In this document: in pieces, positions 51,182 to 60,942 of the stretch
How the letters are laid out: each line of letters starts with the position of its first letter
Numbering within the stretch: the first letter of the stretch is position 1
Source: Bacillus sp. V2I10
Lineage (GTDB): Bacteria; Bacillota; Bacilli; Bacillales; Bacillaceae
Reading direction: 5' to 3'
Assembly: GCF_030817055.1 (NCBI RefSeq)
Contig: NZ_JAUSYV010000001.1
Location: 2,876,001-2,940,000 of the forward strand
Length of the DNA stretch: 64,000 nucleotides
The notes under the pieces: generated by a model
What the model saw: the letters and a program-made list of their open reading frames with translations, nothing else
Told to the model about the DNA's origin: nothing
Databases searched by the model: none
Program-made: the position numbers and the translations under genes

Positions 51182-54148
51182 TTGTCAGATAGTTTTAACG
51201 TGAAAATAAACGGAGCTGAAGCTAAAGGATATGCAAATCAGACAGCTCTACAAATTCTTTCAGGTCATAAACTAGAGGTACCCAGCGTTTGCTTTCATCC
51301 GAGCCTTGGTGCAATTGAAACATGTGATACATGCATCATTAAAGTAAACGGCGAATTTGTGAGGGCCTGTTCAACTGAGATCAAGAACGGGGATGAGATT
51401 GATTCACTATCACCTGAAGTAAAAGAGGCCCAGCTCATAGGCATGGACCGGATTTTACACAATCATGAGCTCTATTGTACAGTCTGTGATTACAATAATG
51501 GAGGCTGTGAAATACACAATACGGTGAAAGAAATGAAAATCAATCATCAAAGCATACCATTTGCCCCGAAGCCTTATGAAATAGACCAGACGAATCCTTT
51601 TTACCGCTATGATCCCGATCAATGTATTCTTTGCGGCAGATGTGTAGAAGCATGTCAGAATGTACAGGTTACAGAGACCCTTTCAATCGACTGGGAACGA
51701 GACCGGCCCCGTGTGATTTGGGACAACGACGTGGCGATCAATGAGTCATCCTGTGTTTCCTGCGGTCATTGTTCAACTGTTTGCCCATGCAACGCAATGA
51801 TGGAAAAAGGGATGGAAGGTGAAGCGGGTTATTTAACAGGGATCTCCAAACAAACTTTGCGCCCCATGATTGAGATCACGAAAAATGTTGAAACGGGCTA
51901 CGGTTCAATCCTTGCTATATCTGACATGGAATCAGCTATGCGTGATGAGAGAATTAAGAAGACAAAAACCGTCTGTACATATTGCGGAGTCGGCTGCAGC
52001 TTTGACATTTGGACGAAAGAAAGAGAAATTTTAAAGGTTGAACCTCAAGCTGAGGCACCAGCCAACGGGATCTCAACCTGTGTGAAAGGCAAATTCGGCT
52101 GGGATTATGTCAATAGCGAAGAACGTCTTACGAAGCCGCTGATCAGAGAAGGAGATTCCTTCCGAGAAGCTGAATGGGATGAGGCGCTGACGCTGATTGA
52201 GCGAAAGTTTTCTCAAATAAAAAATGAACATGGGCCTGACGCACTGAGCTTTATCAGTTCCTCGAAATGCACAAATGAAGAATCATATTTAATGCAAAAG
52301 CTTGCCCGGTCAGTAATTGGTACGAATAATATTGATAATTGTTCAAGGTACTGTCAGACACCGGCCACAATGGGATTGTTCCGAACAGTCGGCTACGGAG
52401 GTGATTCCGGCACGATAAAAGATATTGAGATGTCAGAGCTTGTCCTGATCATCGGCTCAAACACTTCAGAATCACATCCTGTTCTGTCCACCAGAGTGAA
52501 GCGGGCTCATAAGCTGCATGAACAGAAGCTGATTGTCGCAGACCTCAGAAAACATGAAATGGCTGACCGCTCCGACTTATTTATTCAGCCTGAATCTGGT
52601 ACAGACATTGTGTGGCTATCTGCGGTAACCAACTATATAATCGACCGGGGCTGGGCGGACATGCATTTTTTGAAGAACAGAGTAAATGGATTTGATGACT
52701 ATAAGGAAAGCTTAGAGAAATTCACACTGGAATATGCAGAAAAAACAACAGGCATTTCGAAAAGTGAACTGATAAAATTAGCTGAGATGATCCATGAAGC
52801 GAAAAGCACAGTCGTCCTTTGGGCAATGGGCGTCACTCAGCATTCGGGCGGAAGCGACACTAGTACAGCCATCTCGAACCTGCTGCTGATTACAGGAAAT
52901 TATGGCCGTCCCGGCACAGGTTCCTATCCTTTGAGAGGCCACAACAATGTGCAGGGAGCAAGTGATTTTGGAAGTATGCCAGACAGGCTTCCGTCCTATG
53001 AAAAAATCACCGATCCTGCTGTAAGGGCTAAATATGAAAAAGGATGGGGAGTCAAATTGCCGGAGCAGCCGGGTTTAAACAACCACGAAATGGTGGCCGG
53101 GATTCACGCCGGCAGCGTGAGAGCCATGTATTTAAAAGGAGAGGAAATGGGGATTGTGGATTCTAATTTGAACTACGTCCATGCTGCATATGAAAAATTG
53201 GATTTCTTCGTCGTTCAGGACCTCTTTTTATCGAAAACAGCGGAATATGCAGATGTTGTGCTTCCGGCAAGTCCAAGTCTTGAAAAAGAAGGAACGTTTA
53301 CGAATACTGAACGCAGAATTCAGCGTTTATATCAGGTCCTTGAACCTTTGGGAGACTCCAAGCCGGACTGGAAAATAATCATGGAAGTTGCGAATAAGCT
53401 AGGAGCTGGATGGGATTATAAACACCCAGGCGACATCATGGAAGAAGCAGCGATGCTTGCCCCTCTTTTTGCAGGAGTAAACTATGAGCGTCTTGAAGGG
53501 TACAAAAGTCTTCTATGGCCTGTAGCAGCTGATGGAACGGATACGCCTGTTCTTTTCTTGGATGAGTTTCCTTTTCCGGATGGCAAGGCCCGCCTCTTTC
53601 CAGTCGATTGGACGAAGCCGCTCCAATTTGGAGATGAATATGATATTCACGTGAATAACGGCAGGCTACTCGAACATTTTCATGAAGGCAATATGACCTA
53701 TAAATCAAAAGGTATTACTTCAAAAACACCTGCTACTTTCCTTGAGGTATCCCCTGAACTTGCTTTAGAGCGCGGTTTAAAAGACGGATCGCTTGTCAGG
53801 CTGATATCCCCATATGGACAAGTAAAGGTTAAATGTGTAATAACAGATCGCGTGAAAGGAAAAGAAGTGTACCTGCCGATGAATGATTCAGGTGAATCAG
53901 CCATTAATCTCATTACGAGCAGCTATGCGGATAAAGACACAGATACACCTGCTTATAAAGAAGTAAAAGCAAAGCTTGAGGTGCTGGAAATCGAGGGAGT
54001 CAATCCATTGCCAAAAAATAATTTCAGGTATGGAAACCCTAATCCGCAAAGAGGTGTGGAAGTAGAAAGAAAATGGAAGCGCAAAGACTATGCGTTCCCA
54101 GGCGACCTTGTTAAAAAGGAGGGAAAGAAGGTTGGCAAAGGCAACTAA
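51182..54148 (+). CDS. yrhE: formate dehydrogenase-like molybdoenzyme, large subunit
   Basis: TTG 51182 is chosen because AAAGGGGAGG lies just upstream, inside a longer frame from 51164. The 988-residue protein has an N-terminal [2Fe-2S] domain (cysteines in ETCDTCIIKV), a His/Cys cluster (HNHELYCTVCDYNNGGC), two ferredoxin-type clusters (CILCGRCVEACQ and CVSCGHCSTVCPC) and a molybdopterin domain with CTYCGVGCSFDIW. The likely catalytic Cys lies in CSRYCQTPATMG; selenocysteine is not used. It oxidises formate to CO2 in the cytoplasm, probably feeding an NAD or quinone partner. No NAD-binding subunit is adjacent. It resembles B. subtilis YrhE/YjgC. Confidence 0.93.
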   Translation: MSDSFNVKINGAEAKGYANQTALQILSGHKLEVPSVCFHPSLGAIETCDTCIIKVNGEFVRACSTEIKNGDEIDSLSPEVKEAQLIGMDRILHNHELYCTVCDYNNGGCEIHNTVKEMKINHQSIPFAPKPYEIDQTNPFYRYDPDQCILCGRCVEACQNVQVTETLSIDWERDRPRVIWDNDVAINESSCVSCGHCSTVCPCNAMMEKGMEGEAGYLTGISKQTLRPMIEITKNVETGYGSILAISDMESAMRDERIKKTKTVCTYCGVGCSFDIWTKEREILKVEPQAEAPANGISTCVKGKFGWDYVNSEERLTKPLIREGDSFREAEWDEALTLIERKFSQIKNEHGPDALSFISSSKCTNEESYLMQKLARSVIGTNNIDNCSRYCQTPATMGLFRTVGYGGDSGTIKDIEMSELVLIIGSNTSESHPVLSTRVKRAHKLHEQKLIVADLRKHEMADRSDLFIQPESGTDIVWLSAVTNYIIDRGWADMHFLKNRVNGFDDYKESLEKFTLEYAEKTTGISKSELIKLAEMIHEAKSTVVLWAMGVTQHSGGSDTSTAISNLLLITGNYGRPGTGSYPLRGHNNVQGASDFGSMPDRLPSYEKITDPAVRAKYEKGWGVKLPEQPGLNNHEMVAGIHAGSVRAMYLKGEEMGIVDSNLNYVHAAYEKLDFFVVQDLFLSKTAEYADVVLPASPSLEKEGTFTNTERRIQRLYQVLEPLGDSKPDWKIIMEVANKLGAGWDYKHPGDIMEEAAMLAPLFAGVNYERLEGYKSLLWPVAADGTDTPVLFLDEFPFPDGKARLFPVDWTKPLQFGDEYDIHVNNGRLLEHFHEGNMTYKSKGITSKTPATFLEVSPELALERGLKDGSLVRLISPYGQVKVKCVITDRVKGKEVYLPMNDSGESAINLITSSYADKDTDTPAYKEVKAKLEVLEIEGVNPLPKNNFRYGNPNPQRGVEVERKWKRKDYAFPGDLVKKEGKKVGKGN

Positions 54149-54671
54149 AACCATTACCCGAATTGAAAAAACAGAAGAAGAAAAGCGAAAAGAAGACTTA
54201 AGAGAAGTTGAAGATGCTTTAATTGATCATAAAGACGCCATTATTGATACGCTTGAGATTCTTCAGTACATGCAGGATAGAGGGATTTTGCCGTTATTGA
54301 AGGGCTTATTCGGACAGGGTGACAAAGTGATGGACATTCTGGTCAAGACAGTGGATAAAAAAGAAACGACCAACAGTTTAAAAAATCTGCTTTTAATGAC
54401 AGGGGTGCTTGGCATGATCAATGTCAAGCAGCTGGAGCCTTTTTTATTAAAAGTGAATGCAGGAATTGCAAGAGTGGCTGAAAATAAAGATCCGGCAGAA
54501 AAAACAAGCTATTTTGACCTTGCCCGCTCGCTGAAGGATCCTGAAGTAAACCGGGCAGTCACAATGCTGATCAGTTTCTTGAAGGGAATGGGACAGGAGA
54601 CGGAGCACATTGAAAAAACCAATCAAAGTAAAGAAGATCAAGCGCGTCATAAAAATGAAACTCTGGAATAA
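54132..54671 (+). CDS. yrhD: DUF1641 protein associated with formate dehydrogenase
   Basis: The 179-residue protein starts at TTG 54132, inside the end of the dehydrogenase gene, with AAAGGAGGG upstream. It has the DUF1641 layout of charged coiled coil followed by ILQYMQDRGILPLLKGLFGQ and DPEVNRAVTMLISFLKGMGQ. In B. subtilis the same pair occurs as yrhE-yrhD. It is likely a small subunit or assembly partner of the dehydrogenase. Confidence 0.9.
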   Translation: MAKATKTITRIEKTEEEKRKEDLREVEDALIDHKDAIIDTLEILQYMQDRGILPLLKGLFGQGDKVMDILVKTVDKKETTNSLKNLLLMTGVLGMINVKQLEPFLLKVNAGIARVAENKDPAEKTSYFDLARSLKDPEVNRAVTMLISFLKGMGQETEHIEKTNQSKEDQARHKNETLE

Positions 54672-54735
54672 GGAAATGGAGGCAGGCAATCAATGTGTCT
54701 GCCTTCACCCTAATGCTTAGAAAAGAGGAGAAAAA

Positions 54736-56007
54736 ATGACGAAAACGAAAAATCGCTGGCTGATTGCAGCTGCTGCGGTAGGGATCCATATTTCAATTGG
54801 CTCTGTTTATTCATGGAGCGTATTTACCAACCCCCTTAGAGATGAACATAATTGGCGGTTAAGCGAAATCTCGCTTACATTCAGCATTGCGATTCTGTTT
54901 TTAGGATTATCTGCAGCATTTATGGGACACTTTGTTGAAAAATATGGACCCAGAGCTTCTGGTCTTCTTTCTACGCTATGTTTTGCGGCGGGATTAATAG
55001 GAGCAGGTTTCGCTGAAAGTATAGGGTCTTTGTATCTTTTGTATTTTTTTTACGGAGTTCTTGGAGGCATCGGGCTTGGCATCGGATATATTACCCCGGT
55101 TTCCTCATTAGTTAAATGGTTTCCCGATAGAAGAGGACTTGCGACAGGACTTGCCATAATGGGCTTTGGGTTTGCATCTCTAATTGCCAGTCCTGTTATA
55201 GCATCCCTCATATCAAATGTTGGAATAGACCGGACTTTTTATATACTTGGAACCGTCTATTTTATCATCATGATCTCATCATCGTTTTATCTTGCTCCTC
55301 CTCCTGAGGGATGGATGCCTGTAAATAAGAAAGAAAATCAGCCTGCCGCAGAAAATGTAAAGAGTGATCTGTCACAGCTGACAGCTAATGAAGCAGTCAA
55401 AACGCTGCGCTTTTGGGCTTTGTGGGCAATGCTTTTTATCAATGTTGCATGTGGAATTGCAATAATATCCGTAGCATCCCCGATGGCTCAGGATATTGCA
55501 GGTTTAAGCACAGCTGCAGCCGCAGCTATGGTAGGTATTATGGGGTTATTTAATGGCTTTGGACGAATAGGGTGGGCAACTGTATCAGACTATATTGGCC
55601 GTCCTAACGTATATACTGCATTCTTTGCCATACAAACAGCTGCATTCCTTTTACTTCCTAATGTCACAAACGCCAGCGTATTTCAGGCCCTTATCTTTTT
55701 AATATTAACCTGCTATGGAGGAGGATTTGCTTCCATTCCAGCTTACATTGGCGATCTTTTTGGCACAAAACAGCTTGGGGCTATTCATGGGTACATTCTG
55801 ACCGCATGGGCGGCAGCAGGGCTTGCAGGTCCGCTTGTTGTTTCATGGATCAGAGAAACGACTAACAGCTATTCTTTGACCCTCTATATTTTTGGAAGTG
55901 CGTTTGTTGCTGCTTTAGCTATTTCTCTTCTAATAAGGATCAATATAAAAAAAGTTCGTGATATAAATCGCACATCTGCATCTAATGCAGTAAGCCATCA
56001 TACTTAA
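54736..56007 (+). CDS. MFS transporter, oxalate/formate antiporter type
   Basis: The 423-residue protein has twelve helices and the signature GSVYSWSVFTNPLRDEHNW with RRGLATGLAIMGFGF, typical of the oxalate/formate antiporter (OxlT-like) group. Following formate dehydrogenase, it probably moves formate or a related carboxylate across the membrane. The start is ATG 54736 with AGAGGAG upstream. The substrate could equally be lactate or pyruvate, as in other members. Confidence 0.87.
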   Translation: MTKTKNRWLIAAAAVGIHISIGSVYSWSVFTNPLRDEHNWRLSEISLTFSIAILFLGLSAAFMGHFVEKYGPRASGLLSTLCFAAGLIGAGFAESIGSLYLLYFFYGVLGGIGLGIGYITPVSSLVKWFPDRRGLATGLAIMGFGFASLIASPVIASLISNVGIDRTFYILGTVYFIIMISSSFYLAPPPEGWMPVNKKENQPAAENVKSDLSQLTANEAVKTLRFWALWAMLFINVACGIAIISVASPMAQDIAGLSTAAAAAMVGIMGLFNGFGRIGWATVSDYIGRPNVYTAFFAIQTAAFLLLPNVTNASVFQALIFLILTCYGGGFASIPAYIGDLFGTKQLGAIHGYILTAWAAAGLAGPLVVSWIRETTNSYSLTLYIFGSAFVAALAISLLIRINIKKVRDINRTSASNAVSHHT

Positions 56008-56131
56008 TAAAAACATGCTGTATCTGATGAGGAGATCCGTTTGAACGAACCAACTCATAATAACAGATAAAATTAGAAAAAACCTTGGATTTAATCCTTA
56101 TTTTTCTGACAGCAATGAATAAAATCGAGAT

Positions 56132-56159
56132 GGACTTGTGAAAACAAGCCCTTTTTTTT
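56132..56159 (+). terminator. intrinsic terminator of the formate module
   Basis: GG-CTTGT pairs with ACAAG-CC around GAAA, followed by eight T. Confidence 0.8.
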
Positions 56160-56241
56160 ATACGGCAATAAAAACGGAATATTTTATCTGAAGTTGTAAA
56201 AATTAAAGGAAACACACCTGCTTTATCCCCGAGGTGAATTT

Positions 56242-57918
56242 ATGGAACAAAAAAGGAATAAAAAAATTGAACGCATTTTGATCTATTTATGCATGTTGGC
56301 CATTGCTTTATATGTGTCACCACTTTATATCCTAAATGAAAATGCGCACATCCGCGTTCATGATAACCTGGATTCTAACCTTGCCTGGTATAAAGTGCTG
56401 ACCGAAAATGGTTATCTTTTCAGCGGACTGAATGGAACTTTGCCGAAAATCATAAACGGACTTCCAAGAAATGCTCTTGGTTCAGAATGGAATCTTCAAA
56501 TCTGGCTGTATAACTGGTTTCCGACTATGACAGCTTATGCATTTTCACAAACTATAACAAGAGTTTTTGCCTTTTTGGGAATGTTTCTTCTCTTGAAGGA
56601 CCATTTTATGATAGAAAGGAAATATTTATTTATTGTCGCAGGGACGGCCTTAACATTTGCCCTGACACCTTTCTGGCCCCAGGGGATGCTCAGTACGCTT
56701 GGAATGCCTCTTGCATTATGGGCCTTTTTAAATATCAGAAAGGGAAATCGTTCTTGGCGCAACATTACAGTTTTAACCTTGCTTCCTTTTTATTCAAGCT
56801 TCGTCTTAGGTTTTTTCTTTTTTTTAGCGGCTATGGGTATTCTATGGATAATGGATGTGATGAAAGAAAAGAAATGGAATTTTCCTTTTATTGTCTCCAT
56901 CGGATACATGACACTTGTCTTTTTTATAGTTGAATACCGATTAATGTATTCCTTTTTATTTTCATCTGAACCAAATAGCCGTGATGAATACTTTCATGCG
57001 AGACTTCCTTTATGGCGAGTCATAAGGCTCACATTTAAGAACTTTGTATTAGGCCATACACATGTCATGACAGTCCATAGCTTGATTATCCTGCCGGTTA
57101 CGCTGATTGCTTTATACATAATTATTCGTAAAAGAAAATGGAAACTAGAAAAGCCTTTTGTCTTTTTATTAAGCTTGAATTTCTGTTTATCAGCATGGTA
57201 TGCTTTCTGGTTTTATAAAGGCTGGCTTCCTTTAACGGAACGTTTTCATTTCTTGGATACCTTCAACTTTGCTAGATTTCACTTTTTGCGTCCTATCATT
57301 ATTTATATTGGATTTGCTCTCGGACTCAAAATTTTATACAGTGAATTCCGGAGAAAATGGGTAATCGGGGCGTGTATTCTAGCTCAAGTATTTTTGCTTG
57401 GCACCTTTAACGATGAAATTATCTATCAAAAAAAACCATCTGTAAAAGAATTCTACGCAGTGGAACAATTCGCCGAAATTAAAAAACATATCGGCATACC
57501 TGTTGAGGGTTACAGAGTTGCAAGCCTAGGGCTTCATCCTGCTATCGCTCAATACAACGGATTTTATACTCTCGATACGTATAACAACTTTTACCCGCTC
57601 TCGTATAAATATCAATTTCGGCAAATCATTGAAAAAGAACTTAGTAAAAATAAGGGACTGCGGATTTACTTTGATGAGTGGGGAGGTAGATGCTATCTTT
57701 TCAGCAGCGAGCTCGGGAAAAGGTATATGTTTACTAAAAATTCAACAATTAAATTGAAAGATCTTGATTTGAATATGGAACCATTTAAAAAAATGGGGGG
57801 AAGGTATATTTTTTCAAGCTTGCCGATCGAACATCCTGAAAAGAACCATTTAATTTTGGATAAAGTATTTCATTCTCACGAATCTGTGTGGAGAATTTAT
57901 CTTTATAAGGTCAAATAA
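56242..57918 (+). CDS. multi-spanning membrane protein, DUF6044/YkoS-like
   Basis: The 558-residue protein has about ten helices. Its extracytoplasmic N-terminal loop HIRVHDNLDSNLAWYKVL has an acidic motif typical of GT-C glycosyltransferases. The C-terminal soluble domain contains EGYRVASLGLHPAIAQYNGF. With the downstream lipid-linked sugar synthase and GtrA it would be the third component that transfers sugar on the outer face of the membrane. It resembles YkoS of B. subtilis. ATG 56242 follows CCGAGGTG. Confidence 0.82.
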   Translation: MEQKRNKKIERILIYLCMLAIALYVSPLYILNENAHIRVHDNLDSNLAWYKVLTENGYLFSGLNGTLPKIINGLPRNALGSEWNLQIWLYNWFPTMTAYAFSQTITRVFAFLGMFLLLKDHFMIERKYLFIVAGTALTFALTPFWPQGMLSTLGMPLALWAFLNIRKGNRSWRNITVLTLLPFYSSFVLGFFFFLAAMGILWIMDVMKEKKWNFPFIVSIGYMTLVFFIVEYRLMYSFLFSSEPNSRDEYFHARLPLWRVIRLTFKNFVLGHTHVMTVHSLIILPVTLIALYIIIRKRKWKLEKPFVFLLSLNFCLSAWYAFWFYKGWLPLTERFHFLDTFNFARFHFLRPIIIYIGFALGLKILYSEFRRKWVIGACILAQVFLLGTFNDEIIYQKKPSVKEFYAVEQFAEIKKHIGIPVEGYRVASLGLHPAIAQYNGFYTLDTYNNFYPLSYKYQFRQIIEKELSKNKGLRIYFDEWGGRCYLFSSELGKRYMFTKNSTIKLKDLDLNMEPFKKMGGRYIFSSLPIEHPEKNHLILDKVFHSHESVWRIYLYKVK

Positions 57919-57940
57919 ACACCATGGGGGACTTCACATA

Positions 57941-58951
57941 ATGAATGCACCAACGCTAACTATTGTAGTTCCATGCTATAACGAAGAAGAAATTCTTCCT
58001 CAAACCATTCATAAACTCAGTCAATTGCTGGACAGTATGTTTATAGAAAAGAAAATATCATCAAAAAGCAAAGTCCTGTTCATTGATGATGGCAGCAAAG
58101 ACTCTACTTGGTCAATTATTAATAAAGCATGCCTTCATATGGAGAGGGTGGCAGGGTTAAAATTATCACGAAATGCAGGACATCAACATGCATTGCTTGC
58201 AGGCATGTTCACCGCAAATGATGAATCCGACTGCATTATCTCTATTGATGCAGATCTTCAGGACGATATCACAGTCATTCATGAATTTATTGACAACTAT
58301 CAAAAAGGGTATGAAATCGTATATGGAGTCAGAAAGAAAAGAGAAACAGATACTCTTTTCAAACGCAAATCGGCTGAATGGTTTTATAAGTTAATGAAAA
58401 AGCTTGGAGTAGAGCTCATATACAATCATGCGGATTTTCGGCTGATGAGCAATCGGGCTGTACAGGAATTGAAAGGATTTGAGGAGGCAAATTTGTTCTT
58501 GCGGGGCATCGTTCCGCTCATAGGGTTTAAATCAGCTAAGGTCTATTATGACCGGAAAGAAAGGCTTGCAGGCCAGACCAAGTATCCTTTTAGAAAAATG
58601 CTTTCCTTTGCTTTCGATGGCATCACTTCCTTTTCTGTTACACCTATCCGTTTAGTTTTATCAATGGGTTTGATTACTTTTATTATTAGTCTTCTATTTG
58701 GCGTTTACTGTCTGACGATGAAATATCTAGGATGGACTCACACAGGATGGACGTCTTTAATTGCCTCTATATGGTTAATAGGCGGTTTGCAGATGATTGC
58801 TACAGGATTAGTTGGGGAGTATATCGGAAAAGTGTACAAAGAAACAAAAAAGCGTCCCAAATATATTGTAGAGATTGATTTATTCAATCTTCCCATCCAA
58901 AAAAACAATCTGATTCAAGAAGAAGACTATCGCTATGAGCTCAGAAAGTAA
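57941..58951 (+). CDS. polyprenyl-phosphate glycosyltransferase, GT2 (CsbB/YkoT-like)
   Basis: The 336-residue protein has the GT2 start TLTIVVPCYNEEEILPQTIH and the DXD-type SIDADLQDD, then ETDTLFKRKSAEWFYKLM. Two C-terminal helices (MGLITFIISLLFGVYCL and a second ending LVGEYIGKVYKET) anchor it. It loads a hexose or GlcNAc onto undecaprenyl phosphate on the inner face. It starts 22 bases after the membrane protein gene and overlaps gtrA by 17 bases. Confidence 0.93.
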   Translation: MNAPTLTIVVPCYNEEEILPQTIHKLSQLLDSMFIEKKISSKSKVLFIDDGSKDSTWSIINKACLHMERVAGLKLSRNAGHQHALLAGMFTANDESDCIISIDADLQDDITVIHEFIDNYQKGYEIVYGVRKKRETDTLFKRKSAEWFYKLMKKLGVELIYNHADFRLMSNRAVQELKGFEEANLFLRGIVPLIGFKSAKVYYDRKERLAGQTKYPFRKMLSFAFDGITSFSVTPIRLVLSMGLITFIISLLFGVYCLTMKYLGWTHTGWTSLIASIWLIGGLQMIATGLVGEYIGKVYKETKKRPKYIVEIDLFNLPIQKNNLIQEEDYRYELRK

Positions 58952-59360
58952 TTTCATACGACTTGATCCGCTTTTATTAAGATTCATTCTCGTCGGAATT
59001 ATGAATACAGCCGCAGGCTTATCAGCAATCTTTCTTTTGCTGAACGTTATAAACGTTTCTTACTGGCTGTCAACTTTTTTGGGTAATATCATAGGTGCAG
59101 CCGTCAGCTATTATTTAAATCGTTCATTCACCTTTTCAAGCCAGGCCAGCATCAAAAGGAGTCTCCCGCGGTTTATAATAGTGATTGTTTTTTGTTATTT
59201 TGTGTCATTTTCCTTCGCCAAAGCGGCAGCTGAATTCATTTATACTGGATTCCCCCAAGCCTTTATTCTGACTCAAGATATGCTTGCTGTACTAGCAGGG
59301 ACAGGTTTTTATACGATCTTAAATTTTTTGGGACAGAAGTATTTTGTTTTCAAATACTGA
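58935..59360 (+). CDS. GtrA-family membrane protein
   Basis: The 141-residue, four-helix GtrA protein (LRFILVGIMNTAAGLSAIFL, then YYLNRSFTFSS and FYTILNFLGQKYFVF) is thought to help move the polyprenyl-linked sugar across the membrane. ATG 58935 lies within the preceding gene. Its position as the third gene completes a loading, flipping and transfer set. Confidence 0.9.
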   Translation: MSSESNFIRLDPLLLRFILVGIMNTAAGLSAIFLLLNVINVSYWLSTFLGNIIGAAVSYYLNRSFTFSSQASIKRSLPRFIIVIVFCYFVSFSFAKAAAEFIYTGFPQAFILTQDMLAVLAGTGFYTILNFLGQKYFVFKY

Positions 59361-59387
59361 TTATTAGCTGATATCAGCAAACATACG

Positions 59388-59422
59388 AAAAAAGCAGAAG
59401 TATATATTACTGCTGCTTTTTT
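59388..59422. terminator. intrinsic terminator between convergent genes
   Basis: AAAAAAGCAG pairs with CTGCTTTTTT across a 15-base loop. It ends the glycosylation operon and is followed at once by a Ter-like site. Confidence 0.85.
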
Positions 59423-59424
59423 CA

Positions 59425-59452
59425 TCTATCTAAACTATGTTCTAAATAATCA
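59425..59452 (+). promoter_or_regulatory. candidate Ter site (RTP binding)
   Basis: TCTATCTAAACTATGTTCTA followed by AATAATCA matches about 23 of 28 positions of the B. subtilis Ter consensus as I recall it, including the AACTATGT and TAAAT cores. It shares a 22-base stretch with the site at 60787. It lies between a terminator and the TerD/TerA stop codon. Confidence 0.7.
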
Positions 59453-59454
59453 GG

Positions 59455-60672
59455 TTAATTCCCAAAATAATTGTTATAGTCCTGGTCATTTTTAAATTCT
59501 ATCGGTCCTACATCCATTCTAAAGCTGCCATCTGAGTACAGAAGTGGTGAAGCCTCTGAATGATCACGTGAATAACGTTCAACATGTGATACTTTCATCG
59601 CCTTTGAGTCTGTGAAATCAATATGAGCTATGGCAACCCAATAAGCTAAATTATTACGTTCCAGCAGCGGAGCGACGACGACATTACCCATATGATTATC
59701 AACCACAGCTTTGGCTTTCATTGACTTAAAGCTTCCTATACCATTTCCAACAGCACTATATGCAGCAAACATAACATATGACAATTCATCAGTCCGATAA
59801 ATTTCAATTGTTTCTGTTCCAAATTTCTGAGAGTCTCCATCAAGACGAATAAAAGGAAATTGACTGCTGCTTCCTAAATCCTTGTAATAGATCTTCCCTT
59901 GAAAACCTGTTTTAGTAACATAAAAACAATATAGATCAAGATCCTTATTTGATTCCCATTCAAGAACTGCGGTAATTCTTTGAGATTTCTGAATATTGAC
60001 CGATTGTTTTTTCTTTAATTCGATTTTAGAAAAGTTTATTTTTGAAGCTGGCTTTTTCGAAATAGGTTCAGGTATATGATTAACTGATTTTACCTCTTTG
60101 GGAGCCAGCTGAGCAGGAGTTTCTTCTTCTATTTCAACTCCGAAATCCTGGCATAATGAAGCAAGTCCTCCAAAATAACCTGCTCCAACACTATTAAACT
60201 TCCATTGTACGGAATGTCTATATAGATCCCCGGCAACTATTGCCGTTTCTTCTGAAAATGTATTTGGAAGAGGGAAGCAGTAATATTCCTTTCCAGACTG
60301 TTCATCAACAATAGATAAAGTGATATCCGAAACTTGTCTAAATGAACCCTTAGCTCCATTTTTTTGATAGATAGTAAGTGAAAATACGATTTTACTAATT
60401 TCGGAAGGAACTTTATTTAAAAAAATCTGAAAAGGCTGGCTGCTCGAAAAGGAGTTCCTTTTAATAACAGATCCACAGCCAGAGGAAGTCTGTCCGTAAA
60501 AGACAAAATCTGAATCTTTAAAAACTTTTCCATTGGAACCTACTAAAAATGCAGAAGCATCTATTTCCTGATCAATAGCTGTATGCCAGCTTAACTCAAT
60601 ATTTACACACCTTAATTTTGGATCAAGTCTTGTCAGGTCAGCTTTTTGACCTTTAACTAGTACAATTGACAT
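59455..60672 (-). CDS. TerD-TerA fusion stress protein
   Basis: The 405-residue protein starts with a TerD domain (IVLVKGQKADLTRLDPKLRC, SWHTAIDQEIDASAFLVGSN, then the calcium-binding-type DFVFYGQ). After a Pro/Lys linker near 195-225 comes a TerA-like domain with AVLEWESNKDLDLYCFYV, EIYRTDELSYVMFAAYSA and VGPIEFKNDQDYNNYFGN. Ter proteins bind calcium and take part in tellurite and phage-stress phenotypes. The gene is alone, without TerC or other ter genes nearby. ATG 60670-60672 has GAGGAAGGA upstream. Confidence 0.85.
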   Translation of the reverse strand: MSIVLVKGQKADLTRLDPKLRCVNIELSWHTAIDQEIDASAFLVGSNGKVFKDSDFVFYGQTSSGCGSVIKRNSFSSSQPFQIFLNKVPSEISKIVFSLTIYQKNGAKGSFRQVSDITLSIVDEQSGKEYYCFPLPNTFSEETAIVAGDLYRHSVQWKFNSVGAGYFGGLASLCQDFGVEIEEETPAQLAPKEVKSVNHIPEPISKKPASKINFSKIELKKKQSVNIQKSQRITAVLEWESNKDLDLYCFYVTKTGFQGKIYYKDLGSSSQFPFIRLDGDSQKFGTETIEIYRTDELSYVMFAAYSAVGNGIGSFKSMKAKAVVDNHMGNVVVAPLLERNNLAYWVAIAHIDFTDSKAMKVSHVERYSRDHSEASPLLYSDGSFRMDVGPIEFKNDQDYNNYFGN

Positions 60673-60786
60673 TCTAAAATCCTTCCTCTCGATTATTTTT
60701 ATAAAATCATTCTTAAATTATAATTCAAAAGTAACAAATCTAATATAAAAATTAGTAGATTCATTCCTGTTTTGAAAGAAGCTATT

Positions 60787-60814
60787 TCAAATTAAACTAT
60801 GTTCTAAATAATCA
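60787..60814 (+). promoter_or_regulatory. candidate Ter site (RTP binding)
   Basis: TCAAATTAAACTATGTTCTA followed by AATAATCA matches about 24 of 28 consensus positions. It lies in the long intergenic region before rtp, in the same orientation as the site at 59425. Confidence 0.72.
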
Positions 60815-60942
60815 TTATACTAATAAAAATTGCTCAGACTATATTTCCCATCACACCTCCATTTCACTTTCTAACTAAAAAAGTATATAAAGGGTCAAAA
60901 GACTCAATTTTCGTCTTCACGCAGGGAAATTTCTAAAAACAT

